In this document: piece after piece, positions 59,390 to 64,000 of the stretch | How positions within the stretch are numbered: position 1 is the first letter of the stretch | How the letters are laid out: the number at the start of each line of letters is the position of its first letter | Source of the DNA: Antrodiella citrinella | Taxonomy: Eukaryota > Basidiomycota > Agaricomycetes > Polyporales > Steccherinaceae | Direction: 5' to 3' | Assembly (NCBI GenBank): GCA_004802725.1 | Contig: SGPM01000051.1 | Location: 47,795-111,794 of the forward strand | DNA length: 64,000 nt | Translations under genes and position numbers: made by a program | Notes under the pieces: model-generated | What the model was told of the DNA's origin: nothing | The model's input: only the letters and a program-made list of their open reading frames with translations | Databases searched by the model: none

Positions 59390-60492
59390 TTACACCTTGA
59401 GGGCCTTGAGGATGGCCTCGCCAATCGGACCAGCAGATGCGGGGTTCTGGCCGGTGATCAGAATGCCGTCAACAACCACCTTGGGCTATTCGCAGAACGA
59501 GTCAGTCGAGATCCGAGACTGAATTCAGGATAAGCACGTACAGCCCAAGGGTCGACCTTCTCGAAAATACCACCGAGCTCGTTGATCCTATCCTCGAGGA
59601 GGAAAGGAATGGACTGTTAGAAGTTCACGGTCAGTCCACAGTCTTGCAGAAGCATTACAAAGGTGCGGTGCGTACATCGACAGCTTGAATGCTAGTTTCC
59701 TCGGCGTTGGTGAAACCGGTGGCCTTGCGTCCAGCGAAAATCGACTTGCCAGCGGCGTCAGTAGCCTTGACAAGAGCACTGTGGATCACGATTCGGTCAG
59801 TCAAAATTGCAAAAACGTTCGTTAAGCACGACAACGTTACTCACGCAGGTCCGTGGCAGACAGCAGCGGTGATCTTTCCGGCACGGAAGAACTGCAAATC
59901 CCAAACCCACGGTCAGAGAGTTCTTTCAGACACTTATCACACGGGCACTCACGTCGGACGCAAGCTTGGCATTATCCTCATCGAAGGCGAGATCAATCAC
60001 GGGACCGTGACCACCGACGTAGAAGATAGCAGCGTAATCGGCGGCGTTGACCTGGGTGAGCTTCTTTGCAGCGGCGAACTTGGCGACTACGGTCTCGTCC
60101 TTGAGGAACTTGACACTCTCTGCGTCGGTGAAGTTCTACAGCACCACGTGCGTGAGCGGGGTGTTTTTAGAGCCTGTTGGGTTTTGACATACTTTTACGC
60201 TGGACTCATCAACAGGCGGGTTAGGGCCCTTGGGAGCGGCGAAGTCGATCTCGGCATGGGGCGCAAGGACTGTGTGTCAAGTCAGTAGACTGATGGCAAG
60301 ACAATCGCGTTCGAACGTACCGTAGTAAGGATGAGCAGCCTCCGGGAGGTACCAGCCCTGTTCATAGTAATGTCAGAAATCTGTGATTATGTCGATCGGG
60401 ATAGGGGAGGGGGGCGGTGCGTAACCTACAGTCTGTCCGCCTTTGAGGTTCTTGTCAGCGGAAGTGAATACGAAGAGAATTTTGGGAGACAT
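59390..60492 (-). CDS. Hsp31/DJ-1 family protein (class I glutamine amidotransferase-like)
   Basis: A stress-related protein with glyoxalase III or deglycase-type activity in relatives. It starts MSPKILFVFTSADKNLKGGQTGWYLPE and shows AHPYYVLAPHAEIDFAAPKGPNPP with PPVDESS, then FYVGGHGPVIDLAFDED (the GGHG loop) and AVCHGPAAL, where the Cys is the nucleophile of the elbow and the following His completes the pair; the acidic catalytic partner is in the same order as yeast Hsp31. The tail ends AGPIGEAILKALKV (TAA at 59390-59392). Introns near 60422-60430, 60271-60320, 60135-60196, 59892-59953, 59782-59845 and 59615-59677. About 235 residues. A possible heat-shock element lies about 190 bp upstream. 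Confidence 0.9.
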
Positions 60493-61260
60493 TGCGATAT
60501 GAAATGAGATTGACTGAGTAGCTGTGAGAGGTTACTGAGAAGATTGGAGAGGATGAGGGGGCATCTTGGCATTTTGCGGTCTCTATAAATACCTCACAGA
60601 AAACCCAGGCTGGCTATTCCGTACTCCTCCTAACTAATATTGGCGTAGACGTAGCACTGTGGTGCACATCGAACTCGGGGGAAGATTCCGAGTTCTGACC
60701 AATATTCAGCGCAGAACCGCTGGAAACCGGCAGTGGGTAACCGCAAAACGCGCATGGACGAGCTGTCAACGTCTCAACCTCTGTCGTCGCGTCGTTTTTG
60801 GCTGAATACAGCCGGTATACCCGTTCATTGAGCACATACGCAACTGCTTTGCGTTGTCAGCAAGTGAGATGACTGGGCAGCTTCTCAGTTTTTGGAGGTG
60901 CTTCTACGGTCTCAGTCGGTGGCATAGTCAAACGATGCCCGAGAGGCATTTTTCAGTAAAAGTTAAATCTGACTGAGATGACCGTCAGTTCCCCGTCGGT
61001 AAGGGGATATCGGTATGTCGTGCATGTCCAGTTGCCAGGAAAATGGATTCGTTCCAAGTTGCAGCTCGAAAGATCATCATGGTTGGGACAGAAGATAATG
61101 TGCGCTAATCTAACCGACCAAGATTATGGCAAGATAGCAGGTGCACCGAAAGGTGCTTCCGTCCTCGTACTCGACCACTATCCATTTCAATTCATCATAC
61201 CCATTCATCTGAACCAATTCCACGACTTTGAATTCTCGTTGCTATACCTGATATCACACC
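60493..61260. promoter_or_regulatory. Divergent intergenic: Hsp31-like gene and MOB1
   Basis: About 770 bp. On the minus strand a TATA-like tatttatag lies at about 60584-60592, about 95 bp before the Hsp31-like start. A heat-shock-element-like pattern GAAgaTTC sits at 60681-60688, with a third, imperfect repeat following. The right half is the MOB1 promoter. No gene recognised. Confidence 0.35.
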
Positions 61261-62384
61261 ATGTCTGCATTCTTTGGCCTGTGAGTACTACTCCGATCAT
61301 CTGCGGTACCCAACCAAAACTGACGATCCACTATAGCGGAAAGACACGGACGTTCAAGCCAAGGAAGGATGTTCCTGAAGGCACCAAGCAATATCAGCTG
61401 CGAAAGTACGCAGAGGCGACCTTAGTATGCCTAATTTCATGCTTCTTGGTCCATCTCACACGTCGATGTTGACGCGATGTTGTTTCTGAAAGGGTTCAGG
61501 AAACTTGCGATTGGCGGTTCAACTGCCGGATGGTGAAGATTTGAACGAGTGGCTAGCGGTACATGGTACGTCTGAATTTTTCTGGTGTCTTCAAGATACT
61601 TTGGCTGATTATTTTACGGAAGTTGTCGACTTCTTCAATCACCTCAATATGCTCTACGGTACGGTTACCGAGTTCTGCACACCACAAGAGGTACATTATC
61701 TGTACCCACTCCCTATAACTACATCTCATGACCAAACCTCTAGTGCCCAATCATGTCTGCAGGCCCAAGGTGTGTATAATATATGAGTGACAGAGCTCAG
61801 GGACCGAGTGCTTCTTCCGCAGATACGAATACTTGTGGGAGGACGGCGTAAAGTTCAAACGACCAACCAAACTACCCGCGCCCGAATACGTCGATGCATT
61901 GATGAACTGGGCGCAATCGCTCTTGGACGACGAGGAAGTGTTCCCGAACAGGATCGGTGAGTGAAATGTATCTACCGGTTGTTGTATGGGTCCTCACCGA
62001 GTATGAAGGCGCACCATTCTCCAAGAATTTCCGCGACACGATCCGTACTCTCTTCCGGAGACTATTCCGTGTCTATGCACACTTGTACAGCAACCACTTC
62101 GACCACATCTGCGCACTAGGAATAGAAGGTGGGTGCTCTGCGTCAATATTCTACAACAAATTGTACTCATGTGATGTTCATTCCCCAGCCCATTTGAACA
62201 CAAGTTATCGGCATTTCTTCTTGTTTGTGAATGAGGTCAGTCTACGTTTGTCAAATTTAGACCGTCTGACATCTCATCATCCCACCCCACCCAATAGTTT
62301 GATCTTGTGGATAAGAAGGAACTAGCACCACTCGACGAGCTGAATGATGCTATCCTAGCCGAAGACAACTTGAAGGGGCGATAG
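61261..62384 (+). CDS. MOB1: MOB1-like kinase activator
   Basis: Adaptor of the NDR/LATS-type kinases (Dbf2 in the mitotic exit network, Sid2 in septation). A tiny first exon gives MSAFFGL at 61261-61280, joined across an intron near 61281-61335 to [31 protein letters not shown] follows, then [19 protein letters not shown]. The zinc site is visible: CTPQEC around 61678-61745 and HFDHICALG near 62105. [11 protein letters not shown] and [11 protein letters not shown] fit MOB1, and [27 protein letters not shown] is the C-terminal family block. Introns near 61432-61497, 61565-61620, 61691-61742, 61772-61823, 61957-62004, 62129-62188 and 62237-62297. The stop is TAG at 62382-62384. About 221 residues. 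Confidence 0.93.
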
Positions 62385-62845
62385 AATTCTGTTTGTTGTC
62401 GTCATCAATAGGCAAGCGAGTGTATGTTCTGCCTCGTTGTATACCAGGATTGTAAAAGTACGTGTCACTTGGGTGCCTCGATGTAACAATGATGAGCACG
62501 ACGTCTCATGCAAAACCACCGTGCCCATCTGACCTATTGCTACTGCGACCTGAGTGAGAAGTTACCGATAAACCCGAGACTCAGTCCTCGAGTCTGGACT
62601 CATGTCACTCCATACAACCGTGGAGTGTGTTCCAGGTTCCAGGTCGTGTATTGCAGCTCCGAAGCATATGATGCAAAGGGTTGTATTATTTGTGTACTTA
62701 TTCCGACGTGTGGACTCCGCGATGCTGGAGCTCGGCCCTAAAGTAAATTGAAAGTTCATAATGAAAAATCCATTCCGAGAGCCCAAATCCAGATCCAATA
62801 ACATGAGCCACATGAGCAGCAAAAAACAGAGTGCAGTAACAGCGG
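62385..62845. other. Convergent 3' flanks of MOB1 and the unknown gene
   Basis: About 460 bp. No gene recognised. Confidence 0.5.
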
Positions 62846-63967
62846 TCACTCAGAACACCCGCAGTAGTAACCATCGTCAAGAAGGACAGTGAACCGCCCT
62901 CTGGGTTTGAGAACCCACCCGTGTATGGTCGACTCGAAGTAGGCCTCGTTGGCCCAGTGGCGGTTGCCGACCCATTTCTCGTTCAGGTAGGAGTCCCACC
63001 ATTCGACGTAGCAGTCCCTGCTGTTCCCGGAGAACTCATAGTCTACGACGTGTGGTGCTGGACCGAGGTATTCGTGGCTGTGAGCAGCGGAGTTTGAGTG
63101 ACTTGGTACAACTTGTTGAACGACAACTACAGTGTGCTTGGACAACTCACCGCTTGGGAGCAAGAGCATCCTGGTTCACGTAATTGGGACCGAGATATCC
63201 TGCAGGTGCAAGTTCGTTGTAGAACTCGAAGACAATGTGGTTGAGGTCGTCTCCTTCTTGGAACTTGATCTGCATTTAGCGAAAGGTCAACTTCACCATT
63301 GGTATGACGACGCGTGAACATTCGAGCTAAAGACTCACCTGCTTGGTATCATGTATTTGACGTAGATTGAGAGGTAGATGCAGAGTACCTGAAGCTTTAG
63401 CTATGTAGGTGTCTGCGGGGTGCTTCTGAATCTGACCGGCGCGACAAGTATGCGTAAGTACGTTGCCTGAGTTGGCATTGAGCGGCTGGAATGACTGACC
63501 TGCCAAGCTAAGGTATTCTTGCAAAAATTCTCCGCCCGTTCCGTGAGAACAGCGCGCTCTTTCGCGAGTATGCTCTTCAGTACCGCCTGGTCGTTTGGAT
63601 CCTTTGAAGCCCTCAATTCCGACACGGTCAAGGGTGTGACTTGTTTCAAATTCAGGTGATCATCGCGGAGAGTCGTCCACGCCGTTTGAGCAGCTTCATC
63701 TGTCCATTTGCGCTTCAAGTCTGCGTCGGAGATGCGTGAACGCAATGAGGGGCAGTCTCACTCGTGTACGCCACGATCCTGAGTCGAGAGAGCTCGAGCT
63801 TCCAACCCAGTGAAAACTAACTCTTCTCCCAGCCGCGTGAGTCTTGTTCCGTCTGTGCCGAAGCGCCCGTATCTACTCTTGTCCCCTTCCATCCGCATGT
63901 GGCGCTTTTGAATTACCCTATTCTCGCTTCTCTTCGCACCCGCAGATCCTCTATGACGACATGGCAT
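62846..63967 (-). CDS. Unknown fungal protein, 5' end unresolved
   Basis: I do not recognise the family. The firm part runs from about 63745 to 62846: DADLKRKWTDEAAQTAWTTL, AKERAVLTERAENFCKNTLAW, then KHPADTYIAKASGTLHLPLN, IKFQEGDDLNHIVFEFYNEL, and, across an intron, HEYLGPAPHVVDYEFSGNSRDCYVEWWDSYLNEKWVGNRHWANEAYFESTI. It ends GYYCGCSE at 62846. Introns lie near 63070-63157, 63274-63339 and 63430-63503. There is no ATG in the first firm exon, so an upstream exon must exist; the open frame 63967-63758 is a candidate, but I could not find a splice that joins the two in frame. The real start may also lie beyond the window. The tryptophan- and aromatic-rich C-terminal half suggests a compact, perhaps carbohydrate- or ligand-binding, domain; this is a guess. 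Confidence 0.55.
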
Positions 63968-64000
63968 CCCCTCGTCTTCTTGTCTGTATGTATGCGTCGA

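Noticed and set aside
1..64000. Intact transposons, CRISPR arrays, rRNA or tRNA genes
   Set aside because: None seen: no transposase or reverse-transcriptase motifs, no long terminal repeats, no regularly spaced repeats, and no convincing tRNA cloverleaf.

Overview
The window is nuclear DNA of a filamentous fungus, most likely an agaricomycete (Basidiomycota) and possibly a wood-decay polypore. The reasons are the many short spliceosomal introns of about 50-65 bp with GT..AG ends, compact genes on both strands, a CYP63-type cytochrome P450, a GH79 beta-glucuronidase-like enzyme with a putative GPI signal, a basidiomycete-style glutathione transferase, and fungal-only genes (chitin synthase, Spo12 family, Nem1-like phosphatase, Hsp31-like DJ-1 protein). 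Nearly every gene is split, so the coordinates given are the outer limits of the coding region including introns. Exon joins were made by eye from splice motifs and protein continuity. One ambiguous base (n) lies at 20047.

Layout, left to right: the 3' end of a CFT2/CPSF2 mRNA 3'-processing factor (+); a CYP63-like P450 (+); glutaminyl-tRNA synthetase (-); a PAF-acetylhydrolase-like phospholipase (-); a GH79 glycosidase (-); a AAA ATPase (-) divergent from TOM20 (+); a SET-domain protein (+); a Ser/Pro-rich unknown protein (-); CLPTM1 (-); a GST-like protein (-); chitin synthase (-); a Spo12-family protein (-); a broken and an intact hotdog thioesterase in tandem (+). A gene-poor stretch follows (33.2-37.4 kb), with one weak possible gene and a possible oxidoreductase relic. 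Then come the small GTPase Rheb (+), an intracellular-type GH2 beta-mannosidase (-), an MFS transporter (-), an AlaX/AARSD1-type alanyl-tRNA editing protein (+), a RING-H2 E3 ligase (-), a second close MFS paralogue (+), a Nem1-like phosphatase (+), Snf7/CHMP4 (-), a Lag1-type ceramide synthase (-), a U1A/U2B''-like RNA-binding protein (+), an Hsp31/DJ-1 protein (-), MOB1 (+), and a truncated or unresolved unknown gene (-).

The genes are mostly conserved housekeeping functions: translation, mRNA processing, mitochondrial import, membrane lipids, ESCRT, cell wall and cell cycle. Metabolic and detoxification enzymes are scattered between them. I see no biosynthetic cluster, intact transposon, CRISPR array or coordinated novel system. 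The most distinctive local events are two gene-duplication episodes: the tandem thioesterase pair with a decayed upstream copy, and the inverted MFS pair, whose right copy carries a second out-of-frame C-terminal tail just after its stop codon.
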